A DNA stretch of 64,000 nt from Fischerella sp. PCC 9605 (GCF_000517105.1 NZ_KI912149.1:322712-386711), one strand, 5' to 3'; positions 54,204-64,000 are shown, counted from the first letter of the stretch. Notes: generated by a model from the letters alone, not told the origin. Program-made: numbers and translations.

Positions 54204-56561
54204 TTAAGAAAAGACTAGGCGACGCGCAGAACCATCATCGTTAAATTCTTGCTCTCCTTTTCCCATCACCTCAACAATTACTCTGCGCTGGGGTGGAGTC
54301 CACTGTCCTTGTCTTGCTTGGATGTCAGCTACCACCTGCGTGCCTTCTAAATACACCCGATAGGTTGTTGTTGACCAAGCACCTTGGCGATATTCAAAGG
54401 TATGTCCGTCGTCTTCGTATAATGTCCACTCGCCTGTACCAGGGGCTACTCTTAACCTAAGTTCATTCATTGGTAACTCGCCTACATACTGCATTACCGG
54501 GCCGAGGGGAATAACCGACCCAGCACGAATGTACATAGGCATTGTTTCTATGGGTGCATGGGCGAGGATATGCGTCGAACCTTCGTAACGCTCTCCAGTC
54601 CACCAATCATACCAAGTTCCTTCTGGTAGATAAACTATGCGGTTCTCTACCCCTGGTCGGTAGACGGGCGCAGCCATCAAGGATGAACCTAAAAGTACCT
54701 GATCGTACAGTTCATGGGTTTTTGAGTCATTGGGATAGTGATAAAATAGGGGTCGCAGAATTGGTGCGCCTGTAGTCGTCGCTTCCCAGAACAGCGTATA
54801 TATGTAAGGTAGCAATCGGTAACGCAGTTCGATGTATTGACGGCAGATTTCTTCTACTTGCGGGCCAAATTCCCAAGGTTCATGGCGCTTGGTGTTAATC
54901 ATTGAGTGGGCACGCATAAAAGGATACAGCATTCCTGCTTGCATCCAGCGGGCAAACAATTCTGGTGTGGCATCGCTAGCAAATCCCCCTATATCTGCAC
55001 CTACAAATGCTACACCAGACAAACCTAAATTACAGAGCATGGGTAGGGACATTTCTAGGTATTCCCACAGTGAGTGGTTATCCCCCGTCCACACCGCTGA
55101 CCACCGCTGCACGCCTGCGTAACCAGACCGAGTCAGTACAAAAGAACGCGATCGCTCTCTTAGCTTTTCTAGTCCTTCCCTAGAGGCGCGCGCCATCATC
55201 ATGCCATAAAGATTGTGGGTTTCGGCGTAGGTTGTGCGCTCATCTCCAGGGCCGCTGGGTGCATCCGTCGGGAAGAAAATTTTTTGCCCTCCCTCATCTC
55301 CAAACGGGCGATCGTTCATTGCTGGCTCATTCATGTCATTCCAAATACCAGCAACGCCCATATCGGTAAGGTTGTGTTGCAAATCTCCCCACCACTGGCG
55401 CACATCCGGACGGAGGAAATCAGCAAAGACTGCCCGACCAGGCCAAACATAGCCGTGAAAAACTTTGCCGTTTGCCTTGCGAATAAAGTAGTCTTTTTCT
55501 AGCCCTTCATCATAAACACTGTAATCTGATTGCGGCTCAAATTTCACCCCCGGATCGACAATGGTGACAACCTTGAAACCATCTGCTGCCAAGTCACCGA
55601 GTAATTTTTGCGGATCTGGAAACCGCCTCGGGTTCCATGTAAACACCCGGTAGCCGAACATATAATCAACATCTAAGTGGATGACATCGCAGGGAATGCG
55701 GCGCTGACGCAGTTGGTGTACCAATTGCCGCACTTCTGTTTCCGAGTCGTAACTCCAGCGGCATTGATGATAACCCAGTGCCCATTGGGGAGGTAGTGAC
55801 ATTCGCCCCGTCAATTGCGTGTAAGTACGGACTATTTCTGCGGGTTCGGGACTGTAGATGATGTAATAATCTAGTTCGACCCCAAGGGTTTCTAACCGGA
55901 GAGTATCTGTTTCGTCTGCACCCACATCAAATCGACTCCAGAAAGTGGTGTTAAAAAATAAACCATAGCCAACCTGCGGACGCAATGCCATAAAAAATGG
56001 AATTGCTTGGTACATTGCATCCGTCAGCATGGTGTAATCTAGGCAATCTGTAGTCCAATGGGTCAGACGCTTACCCTTTTGGTTGAGCAATCCCGCCCGT
56101 TCTCCAAAGCCGTAATACTTTTCCTCGGCTTCGATGCGCTTCCAGCAAGCTACTTGGTTTTTACCTTCTCCCATTTGCCGCCAACCTATCCCCAAACCTG
56201 TATCTTGGGCAAAAGGACGACCTGCTTTGTCAAAAAACTGGACTCGGCAAGGATAGCGCTGGACACACACCCGGATTTTCTCCGTTTCAATGGTGATTTC
56301 TTTGTCTGTCTCCTGTACGTCGAAAGATACAACAGCCCACTCTTCATCTGCTAGTGTCACAGCCCAAGAACGCCTTGATCTAAATTCTCCTGTAGGCGAA
56401 AAACGTACGCGGATGAGGTTGGGAGCAAGAACACTCAGAGAAAGGCGAGAAACACCGCAGTCAAAATTTATTCCTCGCTGATGGCGTTGGATATTCTCTA
56501 CAGATGCGATCGCATTCCACGCTGGTTCGCGAATAGGTAATTCTCCGGCAAATTCTGGCAT
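54204..56561 (-). CDS. Alpha-glucosidase, GH31
   Basis: This 785-residue enzyme has the GH31 nucleophile motif GIWNDMNEPA and the upstream WALGYHQCRWSYDSETEV strand. The acid/base region is WTGDNHSLWEYLEMS. The N-terminal beta-sandwich (about 1-230) and the C-terminal beta domain with GTWYDWWTGERYEG are typical. It should release glucose from maltose-like or sucrose-like alpha-glucosides in the cytosol, as there is no signal peptide. It may serve sugar use with glk and the invertase. Confidence 0.93.
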   Translation of the reverse strand: MPEFAGELPIREPAWNAIASVENIQRHQRGINFDCGVSRLSLSVLAPNLIRVRFSPTGEFRSRRSWAVTLADEEWAVVSFDVQETDKEITIETEKIRVCVQRYPCRVQFFDKAGRPFAQDTGLGIGWRQMGEGKNQVACWKRIEAEEKYYGFGERAGLLNQKGKRLTHWTTDCLDYTMLTDAMYQAIPFFMALRPQVGYGLFFNTTFWSRFDVGADETDTLRLETLGVELDYYIIYSPEPAEIVRTYTQLTGRMSLPPQWALGYHQCRWSYDSETEVRQLVHQLRQRRIPCDVIHLDVDYMFGYRVFTWNPRRFPDPQKLLGDLAADGFKVVTIVDPGVKFEPQSDYSVYDEGLEKDYFIRKANGKVFHGYVWPGRAVFADFLRPDVRQWWGDLQHNLTDMGVAGIWNDMNEPAMNDRPFGDEGGQKIFFPTDAPSGPGDERTTYAETHNLYGMMMARASREGLEKLRERSRSFVLTRSGYAGVQRWSAVWTGDNHSLWEYLEMSLPMLCNLGLSGVAFVGADIGGFASDATPELFARWMQAGMLYPFMRAHSMINTKRHEPWEFGPQVEEICRQYIELRYRLLPYIYTLFWEATTTGAPILRPLFYHYPNDSKTHELYDQVLLGSSLMAAPVYRPGVENRIVYLPEGTWYDWWTGERYEGSTHILAHAPIETMPMYIRAGSVIPLGPVMQYVGELPMNELRLRVAPGTGEWTLYEDDGHTFEYRQGAWSTTTYRVYLEGTQVVADIQARQGQWTPPQRRVIVEVMGKGEQEFNDDGSARRLVFS

Positions 56562-56873
56562 ATCTAATATATTTGACGCTAATTCAGTTTGAATTCAATA
56601 CAGGGAAACCTAGTTGTTAGCCCTAAGCACGGCTTAAATAACCTAATTACAACTCGCTAAATTTTTCATCATCCACGGGAAGTATAAGTATGTACCTTAT
56701 TAAAGGTGTCTTAAGTGCGCCATAAAGGAAACAAAAGGCGTTTTTTCATCCCTTTAACCTTGCCCCTTTAACGCCAGTTGCTACAATGCTTTTTTCTTGG
56801 TGTCTTTGTGTCTTTGTGGTGAAAAAAGAATTATTGAAACACCAAGACACTAAGACACTAAGAGGAAAGAAAT
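56562..56873. repeat. Gap with short repeats
   Basis: Tandem TTGTGTC/AAGACAC runs at 56797-56870 form an inverted pair around GTGAAAAAAG. No gene was seen. Confidence 0.45.
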
Positions 56874-58436
56874 CTAATACCCATCCTCAAGAACATCCTC
56901 AAGCAAAGGAGCAAGTTCTTGATTTAACCGACCCGATCGCACAAATTCCGCGTAAGTATCTGCCTCTACTGCTAATAATTCCATTCGCAACTGTTCGGCT
57001 GTGAAGCTTCGCAGATTGGGGTAATCATCCTGTAATTTATCAATTTGTTCTTCTAAGCGCTTGAGTTCGCCTTTAATTAAAGCCTCCTGATAGCGGTAAA
57101 ACTCTGGATCAAGTCCTGGGCGTTTTTCTACTTGTCCGAGGTATGTTAAAACACGTTTGAGGGCAGTCTGGCGGGCAACGAGTTCTAAATATTCTTGTCG
57201 CAGAGGCTGATCGCCAAGAAGTCTGAGTTTTTCTAGTAAAGGTTTAGTAGTCAATCCCTGCACTAAAAGAGTAAATAAAACTACTCCAAATACAGTGTTG
57301 ATCAGGTCTTCTCGTTCGGTAAGAATATTTGGTACGCTCAGTGCTAGGGCGATGGAGACAGACCCCCGCAGACCTCCCCACCAAAGTATAGTTTGTTCTG
57401 GTAAGGGGATATTGGAGTTGGCAAGGCGATTGCTGAGAAATCCCAAACCGTAAACAGCGATCGCCCTTGCTAAAACCATCCCCGCGATCGTGACAGCGAT
57501 GATATTCAGATTTTCAGCCAAGTCAACAAATCTAACTTGGTCACCAATCAACAGAAAAACAATAGAATTAACAAAAAATGCCAAAAATTCCCAAAATTCA
57601 CTGACAATCACCCGTGTTCGCGGATTCATGCCAATTCGGGAACCAAAGTTACCTAAAATCAAGCCAGTGGTGACAACTGCAATCACCCCAGATCCACCAA
57701 GTTCTTCTGCAATGATGTAAGTTCCGTAAGCAGAGACGAGAGTTAAAGACTGTTCCACGAGTGGCAAATCGAATCTTTGGGTCAAATAGGAAATACCAAA
57801 CCCAATCAAACCACCAACAGCTATACCAATACCAACAACACTAAATAGTTGAACCACCAAAGGCTGGAATTCTAGTTGTACTGTTCCTAAAGGCAGTGCA
57901 ACTAGAAAGCCGAAGGCAACAACTGCCATGCCATCATTAAACAGGCTTTCGCCTTCCATCAAGGTTGTGAGGCGTTTATCTACTCCCAGTTCTCGAAACA
58001 AAGCTGTCACAGAAACAGGATCGGTAGCAGATAAACTAGCTCCTACTAGCAGCGCTGTTGTTAGCGGTAGTCTTGACAAGAGATTTAAACCCAGCGCTAT
58101 ACCTGCTATAGAAATCAGTACTCCCACAACTGCATACAGACAGATAGGGATTAAATCCCGCTTTAAGTCAGACCACTTCAAATTCCAAGCAGCTTCAAAC
58201 AATAAAGGCGGGAGGAAAATCGCCAAAATTAATTCCGGAGAAAGATTAACTAACCGCACATCTACCAGCGCTAATCCCAATCCAGCAATCACTAAAAGTA
58301 AGGTATATGGGATTTGGCGAAACCAGCTAAAGACTTGCGGTAAAGTCGCCACACTCAAGGAGACCGAGAGTACCAGAAGAAATTGTTTTAAGTTTTGTTC
58401 TATTCCAACTTCGCCTAGGGCAGATTCTATTGCCAT
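56874..58436 (-). CDS. Na+/H+ antiporter, CPA1 family
   Basis: This 520-residue protein has about 12 hydrophobic segments (residues 15-410) and the family motifs FLPPLLFEAAWNL, GASLSATDPVSVTALF and EGESLFNDGMAVVAFG. The Asp of ATDP and the Asp of FNDG are the expected cation-binding residues. A helical cytosolic tail of about 110 residues follows the last segment. It exchanges Na+ (or K+) for H+ across the cytoplasmic or thylakoid membrane. The closest type is NhaS/NhaP-like, but the ion and membrane cannot be told. Confidence 0.92.
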   Translation of the reverse strand: MAIESALGEVGIEQNLKQFLLVLSVSLSVATLPQVFSWFRQIPYTLLLVIAGLGLALVDVRLVNLSPELILAIFLPPLLFEAAWNLKWSDLKRDLIPICLYAVVGVLISIAGIALGLNLLSRLPLTTALLVGASLSATDPVSVTALFRELGVDKRLTTLMEGESLFNDGMAVVAFGFLVALPLGTVQLEFQPLVVQLFSVVGIGIAVGGLIGFGISYLTQRFDLPLVEQSLTLVSAYGTYIIAEELGGSGVIAVVTTGLILGNFGSRIGMNPRTRVIVSEFWEFLAFFVNSIVFLLIGDQVRFVDLAENLNIIAVTIAGMVLARAIAVYGLGFLSNRLANSNIPLPEQTILWWGGLRGSVSIALALSVPNILTEREDLINTVFGVVLFTLLVQGLTTKPLLEKLRLLGDQPLRQEYLELVARQTALKRVLTYLGQVEKRPGLDPEFYRYQEALIKGELKRLEEQIDKLQDDYPNLRSFTAEQLRMELLAVEADTYAEFVRSGRLNQELAPLLEDVLEDGY

Positions 58437-58714
58437 GACAGTATTTCAGTTCAGGTTAAAAATTGTCTCCTCACCTTACACAATCATCTCTTGAATGGGG
58501 AACCCTCCACAGGGGTTATGAGTGCTGTCTTTTGCCTCCTTCCTTCAGACTTGTGTTACGAGTCGGGAAAATTGCTGTATCATCTTATGCGACGGAAAAA
58601 TTATCGATACTTATCATATAGCTAAACATTTTGGCAATAGTGATGTTAGAGTAACAGCATTTTTCAGAGGTATGGACGGCTATCCACTCAATTAGAACAG
58701 AGGACGTGTGAGAT

Positions 58715-59794
58715 ATGAAAAAGTTTGGATTGCTGAGATGGTTTCCTCATCCCTATTCATGGCTAAATGCCCTGATACTGTCTTTGCTGATGACTGTATT
58801 TGTAGCTACAATCAAGCGTAATAACAACTTGTGGCTCAATCTGGCTCAATGGTCAGACAAACCAGAATCAGTTACCATTTGGGTAATATTCTTACTCTTA
58901 TTACCCATACCAGCGATCGCTTTTCTGCATCACTTTTTCCTCAGTTTTTTTATTTCAGCAATTCCAGGAGAAAAGACAAGCAAAGTGAGAGGATTTTTCC
59001 CTGGACTAATCAGTTGGAGAGAAAGCTTGTATGGCTGGCTAGTACTTATTCTATCTACACTGACAGCAATTTTAGTTTGTACTCCTCTTTTACCTTTATT
59101 CCAGCTTAACTATACCCAAATAATTTATGAATCCGGTCAAAACTACAGCAAGATCAAACCAATCTTTGCGATTGTCTGGCTGATTAGTGCCGCTATCTTT
59201 TATCAAATTGAGTATTCATTTAAATGTCGTCTAGTTTTTGGTAGTAGCGATAGTGTTGAATCTGATGAATCTGAAAGTACAAACATGCCTATAGCTAGTT
59301 ATGTTCCCAATGTAACACCGCAGCCAGAAGTTGTTTTAACTGAAATACAAAAAACCAAAGCAGCACCTCAGAAGAAATCAAATTTTCTTAGTTTTACTAA
59401 CAACTATCGTAAAATTCCCAAACGAGTATTTACATTTATTCTCATCCCCTTAGTAGCTCTATGGTTATACTCATTTGCTAAGTTGCCAGAAGTCAAACAA
59501 ACTATATCGGCAAACATATCTGCTGAGACAGTAACACTCTCTTCTAGTAAAACTGTACCTGTAGATAAAAAATATAATCAAGCGATTAACAAAGCTAGAC
59601 GTGCAGCGAAACTAGCAAAACTAGCACAATCTGAAAGTGAGTGGAAGGTAGTTGCTAATAGCTGGGAAGAAGCGATCGCCCTCATGAAAGCTGTACCGAA
59701 CACTAGCGCTAATTATGGTATGGCTCAGGAAAAAATTAGACAGTATCAAATTCATAAGGAATTTGCACAGCAAAGTGCCACAGCTAGGAATTAA
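58715..59794 (+). CDS. Hypothetical membrane protein
   Basis: This 359-residue frame has hydrophobic segments at about 17-32, 52-85, 105-130, 148-163 and 240-258, with a polar region (175-235) before the last. The C terminus carries RRAAKLAKLAQSESEWKVVA and SWEEAIALMKAVP, a motif seen in many cyanobacterial membrane and TPR-like proteins. I do not recognise a function. It is followed 190 bp later by another small membrane-anchored protein on the same strand. Confidence 0.7.
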   Translation: MKKFGLLRWFPHPYSWLNALILSLLMTVFVATIKRNNNLWLNLAQWSDKPESVTIWVIFLLLLPIPAIAFLHHFFLSFFISAIPGEKTSKVRGFFPGLISWRESLYGWLVLILSTLTAILVCTPLLPLFQLNYTQIIYESGQNYSKIKPIFAIVWLISAAIFYQIEYSFKCRLVFGSSDSVESDESESTNMPIASYVPNVTPQPEVVLTEIQKTKAAPQKKSNFLSFTNNYRKIPKRVFTFILIPLVALWLYSFAKLPEVKQTISANISAETVTLSSSKTVPVDKKYNQAINKARRAAKLAKLAQSESEWKVVANSWEEAIALMKAVPNTSANYGMAQEKIRQYQIHKEFAQQSATARN

Positions 59795-59984
59795 AGCATT
59801 TACAAAATTTAAATAATTTATGTAATGTTTAGGTTTAAACGTAATTTGACATGAACTAAAATAAGCTAGTTTATTTAAGATTTTTTCGCCTAAAATTTTG
59901 GTATAAACACTGAGGAACGAGTTGTAAAAATTAGGTTATCTTTGATGCAATAGTTATGTTTTCAGCTCTTCACTTCTAGTGTTT

Positions 59985-60512
59985 ATGACACAGGCGAATA
60001 TTTTGGAACTGGCAAAGCAAGGAGATGTCAAGGCGATCGCATCTCTAATGAACAGCCAATTGCAACTGAAAAACGTCACAGTGAAAGTTACTCTCAAAAA
60101 TGGCTGTTTACGGGTGATATTGGAATCCACTCAAGTACCGGATCAACAGAACCTAGTTAAATATGTGCGTCAAGAAATCATGGGCTTGAGGTCTGAAACT
60201 ATCAAAAAGGTAAAAGTTGACGGTTTTCAACAAGGTAAGAATTTTGCGGTTTGGAGTCAAGAATTAAATTTAGAATTACAGCAAGCACTCACTGCTTCAC
60301 TGAACAAGCAATCATCAAATATCGAAATTAAAAAATTTATATTTAAACAACAAATTTTATCTTTTGCTAAAAAGCTAACTGGAAAGCAATATATTGCGAT
60401 CGCTATAGTATTAATTGGTATTTATATAGTAGGGAAGAATCAAATATTTCAACGACAAGGATGTATTATTCAAAGTTATTTACAAGGTAAAAGTACTGAA
60501 GGTTGTAAATAA
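59985..60512 (+). CDS. Hypothetical protein with a C-terminal membrane segment
   Basis: From the ATG at 59985 this 175-residue frame begins MTQANILELAKQGDVKAIAS, an N-terminal helical motif common in cyanobacterial proteins. A mixed alpha/beta region (KNVTVKVTLKNGCLRVILES) follows, and a membrane segment YIAIAIVLIGIYIVG lies near residues 140-154. The tail has two Cys residues. I know no function. A GTG two codons upstream (59979) is a possible start. Confidence 0.65.
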   Translation: MTQANILELAKQGDVKAIASLMNSQLQLKNVTVKVTLKNGCLRVILESTQVPDQQNLVKYVRQEIMGLRSETIKKVKVDGFQQGKNFAVWSQELNLELQQALTASLNKQSSNIEIKKFIFKQQILSFAKKLTGKQYIAIAIVLIGIYIVGKNQIFQRQGCIIQSYLQGKSTEGCK

Positions 60513-60750
60513 TTTGAATTATTTTAGGGTGTACTATATCCGAGCTATGCACTTTCAAAAGAGCATCAAGCGTCTTATCATCATCGGAAGAATAATATAT
60601 TTTTTAAACGCAGAGGAGTGCAGAAGATTCCGCAGAGGCTCGCAGAGTTTTACGATCGGAAAATTTAGTTTAGAAAAACAGTTTTCTCTGTCTGTATATC
60701 CTTCGTTACAATAAAACACAGACAAGCAGTTTCGCCACGGAAGCCAAACC
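60513..60750. repeat. GCAGAGG repeat upstream of the aldo/keto reductase
   Basis: AACGCAGAGGAGTGCAGA and CGCAGAGGCTCGCAGAG at about 60607-60650 form a short tandem repeat. No gene was seen. Confidence 0.4.
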
Positions 60751-61713
60751 ATGACAGGAAGAACGACGCGGCGCAATTTCTTAATTACCAGCGCTGCTGT
60801 AGCTGGCGGCATTGTGGGAAGTACAGCGTTGCAACAAGGTAACACAAACCCTGCGACACCAGCGACTATGCCAGAACGAGTGTTGGGACGCACGGAGGTA
60901 AAAGTCCCTATCTTTGGGTTGGGGGGAGCAGGTCAAACGCCGCTATCTTGGAATGGAAAAGAACGAGATGCTGTGGCAATTATTGAACGAGCTTTGCAAC
61001 TTGGCATCCGTTATTTTGATACTGCTGCGAGTTACGGGCCTAGTGAAGATTATTTGGGAAAAGTATTGCCACGCGATCGCACTAAGTTATTTTTAGCCAG
61101 TAAGACAGATGAAAGAAGCCGGGATGGTGCGTGGCGAGAATTAGAAAGAAGTCTCAAACGTCTGAACACAGACTATCTTGACTTGTGGCAGTTACATCAC
61201 GTTTCTTTCCGTGAAGAACTGGATACTATCTTTAGTGCATCCGGAGCAATTAAAGCTTTGGAAGAGGCAATGCAACAAAAACTAGTCCGATTTATTGGTA
61301 TTACTGGACACCACGATCCAGCAGTAATTGCCGAAGGTTTGCGTCGCTATCCCTTTCACACAACCCTCATACCCGTAAATGCCGCAGATAAGCATCATCC
61401 ACGTCCGTTTATGCCTGTAGTTTTACCAGTAGCACGAGAAAAAAATGTCGGCGTAATCGCGATGAAAGTACCCGCCTACGGTCGCTTATTCAAAGCAGGT
61501 GGATTGGCAGGTATGCAGCAAGCTTTGGGATACAGCCTTTCTCAGCCAGGAGTTCATTGCTGTGCGATTGCGGCTGAAAGCGTCAAGCAACTAGAAGAAA
61601 ATGTCAAGATAGCACAGGCTTATCAAGAACTTTCTCCAGGCGAATTAGCAAGTATTGAAAAGCGCACTGCGAGAATTTGGGAGGAAAGCACCTTCTTCCG
61701 CGCATGGACTTAA
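60751..61713 (+). CDS. Aldo/keto reductase with Tat signal
   Basis: This 320-residue protein begins MTGRTTRRNFLITSAAVAGG, a Tat signal, and a mature domain starts near residue 43 (RVLGRTEVKVPIFGLGGAG). The aldo/keto reductase fold shows FDTAASYGPSEDYLGKVL (Asp and Tyr), the Lys in LASKTDERSRDG, and the His in DLWQLHHV. The NAD(P)H-binding end is less typical, and a Cys-containing tail ends the protein. It should reduce a carbonyl in the periplasm or thylakoid lumen, where NADPH is scarce, so its cofactor source is unclear. It overlaps lpxB by 4 bp at the 3' ends. Confidence 0.88.
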   Translation: MTGRTTRRNFLITSAAVAGGIVGSTALQQGNTNPATPATMPERVLGRTEVKVPIFGLGGAGQTPLSWNGKERDAVAIIERALQLGIRYFDTAASYGPSEDYLGKVLPRDRTKLFLASKTDERSRDGAWRELERSLKRLNTDYLDLWQLHHVSFREELDTIFSASGAIKALEEAMQQKLVRFIGITGHHDPAVIAEGLRRYPFHTTLIPVNAADKHHPRPFMPVVLPVAREKNVGVIAMKVPAYGRLFKAGGLAGMQQALGYSLSQPGVHCCAIAAESVKQLEENVKIAQAYQELSPGELASIEKRTARIWEESTFFRAWT

Positions 61714-62873
61714 AAATTCGGCAGCATTTGCAAAATTTCTTTAGCAGCGCGATCGCACACTCCTACTTCTCCTATACACCGTCGCATTTCTTGATAATCT
61801 GCCTGTATTTGCTGTTTGCGTTCCTGGTTCAGCAAAGATTCTACTGCTGCTTGAACAATATTCTCTGGAGTTGCTGTTTCTTGAATAAACTCCGGCACAA
61901 TCCCTTTCATCACCATCAGGTTAACTGGCGAGGCAAAAGGAAAAGTTATTTTCAGGATATTGCGGCCAATCCAGTAAGTGAAGGGGTTAAGGCGATAAAT
62001 CACCACCTGCGGCACGTTTAACAAAGCAAGTTCTAAATTCACAGTGCCGCACTTAGTAATTGCTAAATCAGCGGCAGCAAGCACTTCCTGTTGTTGTCCC
62101 GATACTACAGTGGCTCGTAAACCGTACCGTTGTATCTGTTTTTCTATTTTATCTCGATAAATTTCCAGAGACAGGGGAATCCAAAAATGCAACTGTGGCA
62201 GTTTGTTTTGTATTTCCTGTGCTGCTTGGAACATCACTGGCAAGAGATATTTAAGTTCTTGGTGACGGGAGGCAGGTAGAAGCGCTACGGCGATCGCATC
62301 ATCCACAATTCCCAACTTGGCACGCGCCGCTTCTCGACTAGGAAAGTTTTCTATCCTGTCTACCAATGGATGTCCTACCCAAGTCACATTTGCACCGTTG
62401 TCTTGAAAATAACGCGCTTCCTGCGGGAAAATCGCTAACATTTTATCGCTAAAACCAACAATCCGGGCTGTGTCACGAGGTGCGATCGGACAAACCCAAA
62501 GTTGAGGTGCAATGTAATATACTACTGGCACTTGCGGCAGTTGGCGGCGAATGTAATTACCTATGCCCAGATTTGGCCCCATGTAGTCAATCAATACAAC
62601 CAAATCAGGAGGATTTTGCTTGAGATAAGCGATCGCCTGCCGCTGAATTTGCAGAGTCGGTAACACAAAAGGCAGAGATTCCAAAAGACCAAAAGAGCCA
62701 ATTTTACTAGTATTACCTAATAGAATGGCTCCTGCTGCTGCCATTTTTTCGCCACCCAATGCCACAACTTCTAATTCCAGTCCAGCAGCAAGGGCTTGCC
62801 GTTGCAAAGCGGCAACCAATAACGACCCTTGTAAATCGCCAGACACTTCACCAGTACTGATAAATATTCGCAT
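61710..62873 (-). CDS. lpxB: Lipid-A-disaccharide synthase
   Basis: The ATG at 62873 begins MRIFISTGEVSGDLQGSLLV, the GT19 start with its glycine-rich loop. In this 387-residue enzyme VVLIDYMGPNLGIGNYIRR, YIAPQLWVC, GHPLVDRI and ITKCGTVNLELALLNVPQVV also match. It joins UDP-2,3-diacylglucosamine with lipid X to make the lipid A disaccharide. The upstream in-frame extension to 62951 is repeat DNA. It lies 195 bp behind lpxA in the same direction, with a GGGGATT repeat in the spacer. Confidence 0.95.
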   Translation of the reverse strand: MRIFISTGEVSGDLQGSLLVAALQRQALAAGLELEVVALGGEKMAAAGAILLGNTSKIGSFGLLESLPFVLPTLQIQRQAIAYLKQNPPDLVVLIDYMGPNLGIGNYIRRQLPQVPVVYYIAPQLWVCPIAPRDTARIVGFSDKMLAIFPQEARYFQDNGANVTWVGHPLVDRIENFPSREAARAKLGIVDDAIAVALLPASRHQELKYLLPVMFQAAQEIQNKLPQLHFWIPLSLEIYRDKIEKQIQRYGLRATVVSGQQQEVLAAADLAITKCGTVNLELALLNVPQVVIYRLNPFTYWIGRNILKITFPFASPVNLMVMKGIVPEFIQETATPENIVQAAVESLLNQERKQQIQADYQEMRRCIGEVGVCDRAAKEILQMLPNF

Positions 62874-62879
62874 TTTGGA

Positions 62880-63065
62880 ATGAGGGATTGGGGATTGGGA
62901 ATTGGGGAACTCGGGGCCCCCACGACCGCTCTTAGTAGGGATTAGGGGCAATGGGGATTGGGGATTGGGGATTGGTGATTGGTGATTGGTGATTGGTTTT
63001 CTTACCGATGCCCATTGCCCCTTGCCCTATGCCCCAGTCCCCAGTCCCTAGTCCCTAATCCCTTA
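62880..63065. repeat. GGGGATT/GGTGATT tandem repeats between lpxA and lpxB
   Basis: About 12 degenerate 7-bp units of GGGGATT and GGTGATT occupy this spacer, followed by a C-rich complement. They could form hairpins that separate the two transcripts. Confidence 0.7.
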
Positions 63066-63068
63066 TTG

Positions 63069-63890
63069 TCAAGATTCATCATCCTTACTAGCTGCTTTCC
63101 CTTTTCCAGGAATTAAGCCACGTCTTCCCGGCATTTGAGAAAGTAGGAGGAAGCGACGCAGATGCTGTAAATGTTCCGTATCTCCCAAAAGTTCTAGTTG
63201 TTCCAAGGCATCCTTGAAAATTAAGTCAGAACGATAGAGAATACGGAAAGCTTTTTTCAAGGTTTGTAAGTCAGTAGCTGAAAAACCAGCGCGTTTGAGT
63301 CCGATAAGATTAAGTGTTCGTATCCGTGCTGGATTTCCTTCTACCGTCATATAAGGCGGTACATCCCGGTCAATACGTGCCATACCCCCTATCATTGAGT
63401 GCTTACCTATATGCACGAATTGATGAACACCCAAAACCCCACTTAGTCTGGCACGGGATTCGATGTGAACATGACCCGCCAGTGCTACTGAGTTGGCAAT
63501 CACTACTGAGTCTTCAATTACACAGTTATGCCCCACATGGACATAAGCCATCAGTAGGTTGCTATTGCCGATGCGAGTCTCTCCACCTGTACCAGTAGCT
63601 CGATTAATTGTAACGTATTCTCTAATTAAGTTATCATCGCCAATCTTAACCCAGCTCAATTCGCCAGCATATTTTAAATCTTGGGGTTCCAAGCCAATAG
63701 CGGCTCCTGTAAAAATCTGATTTCGTGCCCCAATTTCTACAGGTCCATCTAGCACTGCATGAGCGCCAATTACGGTTTCGGGACCGACTTTCACATGCCC
63801 TCCAATCACAGCATAGGCACCGACTTGTACTGTCGGGTGCAGCTCCGCGTTAGGATGAATTACAGCAGTTGGATGAATAAGCGTCTTCAA
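63069..63890 (-). CDS. lpxA: UDP-N-acetylglucosamine acyltransferase
   Basis: This 273-residue protein begins MKTLIHPTAVIHPNAELHPT, and its N-terminal 190 residues are left-handed beta-helix hexapeptide repeats. The catalytic His lies in LMAYVHVGHNCVIED, and a substrate-side segment reads IGLEPQDLKYAG. It adds a 3-hydroxyacyl chain from ACP to UDP-GlcNAc, the first step of lipid A. The C-terminal tail (GRRGLIPGKGKAASKDDES) is longer than in E. coli. The remaining bases to the window end hold no recognised gene; fabZ would be the expected upstream neighbour. Confidence 0.95.
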   Translation of the reverse strand: MKTLIHPTAVIHPNAELHPTVQVGAYAVIGGHVKVGPETVIGAHAVLDGPVEIGARNQIFTGAAIGLEPQDLKYAGELSWVKIGDDNLIREYVTINRATGTGGETRIGNSNLLMAYVHVGHNCVIEDSVVIANSVALAGHVHIESRARLSGVLGVHQFVHIGKHSMIGGMARIDRDVPPYMTVEGNPARIRTLNLIGLKRAGFSATDLQTLKKAFRILYRSDLIFKDALEQLELLGDTEHLQHLRRFLLLSQMPGRRGLIPGKGKAASKDDES

Positions 63891-64000
63891 GGATGCATCT
63901 CCAGAACAGTAAGCGTGCTGAGTCTTGTAGAGACGCGCCGTGGCGCATCTGAATTCTGTAGCCGAAAGTATCGGGTAAGCTACTTTGGTGTGAGGGCGGC

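Overview
The window looks like chromosome from a filamentous, Nostoc/Anabaena-type cyanobacterium. The octamer GCGATCGC is very frequent, there are many short tandem and palindromic repeats between genes, and several proteins are cyanobacterial hallmarks: a ferredoxin-type divinyl reductase of the BciB family, a GH100 alkaline/neutral invertase, a DUF1350 protein, an XisI remnant and a membrane-anchored Mn superoxide dismutase. No rRNA or tRNA gene was recognised.

Layout. 1-5.9 kb: 5' part of an MgtE Mg2+ transporter, an internally deleted methyltransferase relic, rsmG carrying a repeat-derived insert, Mn-SOD, a serine beta-lactamase-like protein, an XisI relic and a methyltransferase-HIT fusion. 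6.2-17.9 kb: a probable DNA-modification/defence module made of a SNF2-type helicase with a C-terminal DUF3883 nuclease-like domain, a DUF2281/PIN toxin-antitoxin pair, a DUF1156-type adenine/cytosine-N methylase, a DUF559 nuclease-like protein and an ATPase (DUF499 type) with an N-terminal HEPN domain. Five copies of one palindromic repeat family lie in this module, several translated in frame. 18-26.8 kb: small genes, a decayed metallo-hydrolase with a MITE-like insertion, galactokinase, a HAD phosphatase, a UbiA prenyltransferase, and a 1-kb gap with two probable paralogous small RNAs. 26.8-31.7 kb: DUF1350 protein and a signalling cluster (REC-PP2C phosphatase, STAS protein, PAS histidine kinase).

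31.9-34.6 kb: permease and two ATPases of a LivM/G/F amino-acid importer. 34.9-46.2 kb: a frameshifted methyltransferase followed by an AlkB-like oxygenase, a Uma2 nuclease-like protein, a histidine phosphatase, glucokinase, a secreted protein, invertase, a conserved unknown protein, BciB and an SDR. 46.6-54.2 kb: a 1,915-residue RHS/VWD/VWA surface-type protein flanked by decayed gene fragments and a MITE copy, suggesting an acquired segment. 54.2-64 kb: GH31 alpha-glucosidase, CPA1 antiporter, two membrane proteins, a Tat-exported aldo/keto reductase, lpxB and lpxA.

Themes. Sugar use recurs (galK, glk, invertase, alpha-glucosidase), as does partner-switch signalling (PP2C with STAS). The most unusual content is the 6.2-17.9 kb module and its in-frame repeats, the nested-domain RHS protein, the methyltransferase-HIT fusion lacking the usual HIT nucleophile, and the tandem small-RNA candidates. 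All calls rest on reading sequence without database searches.
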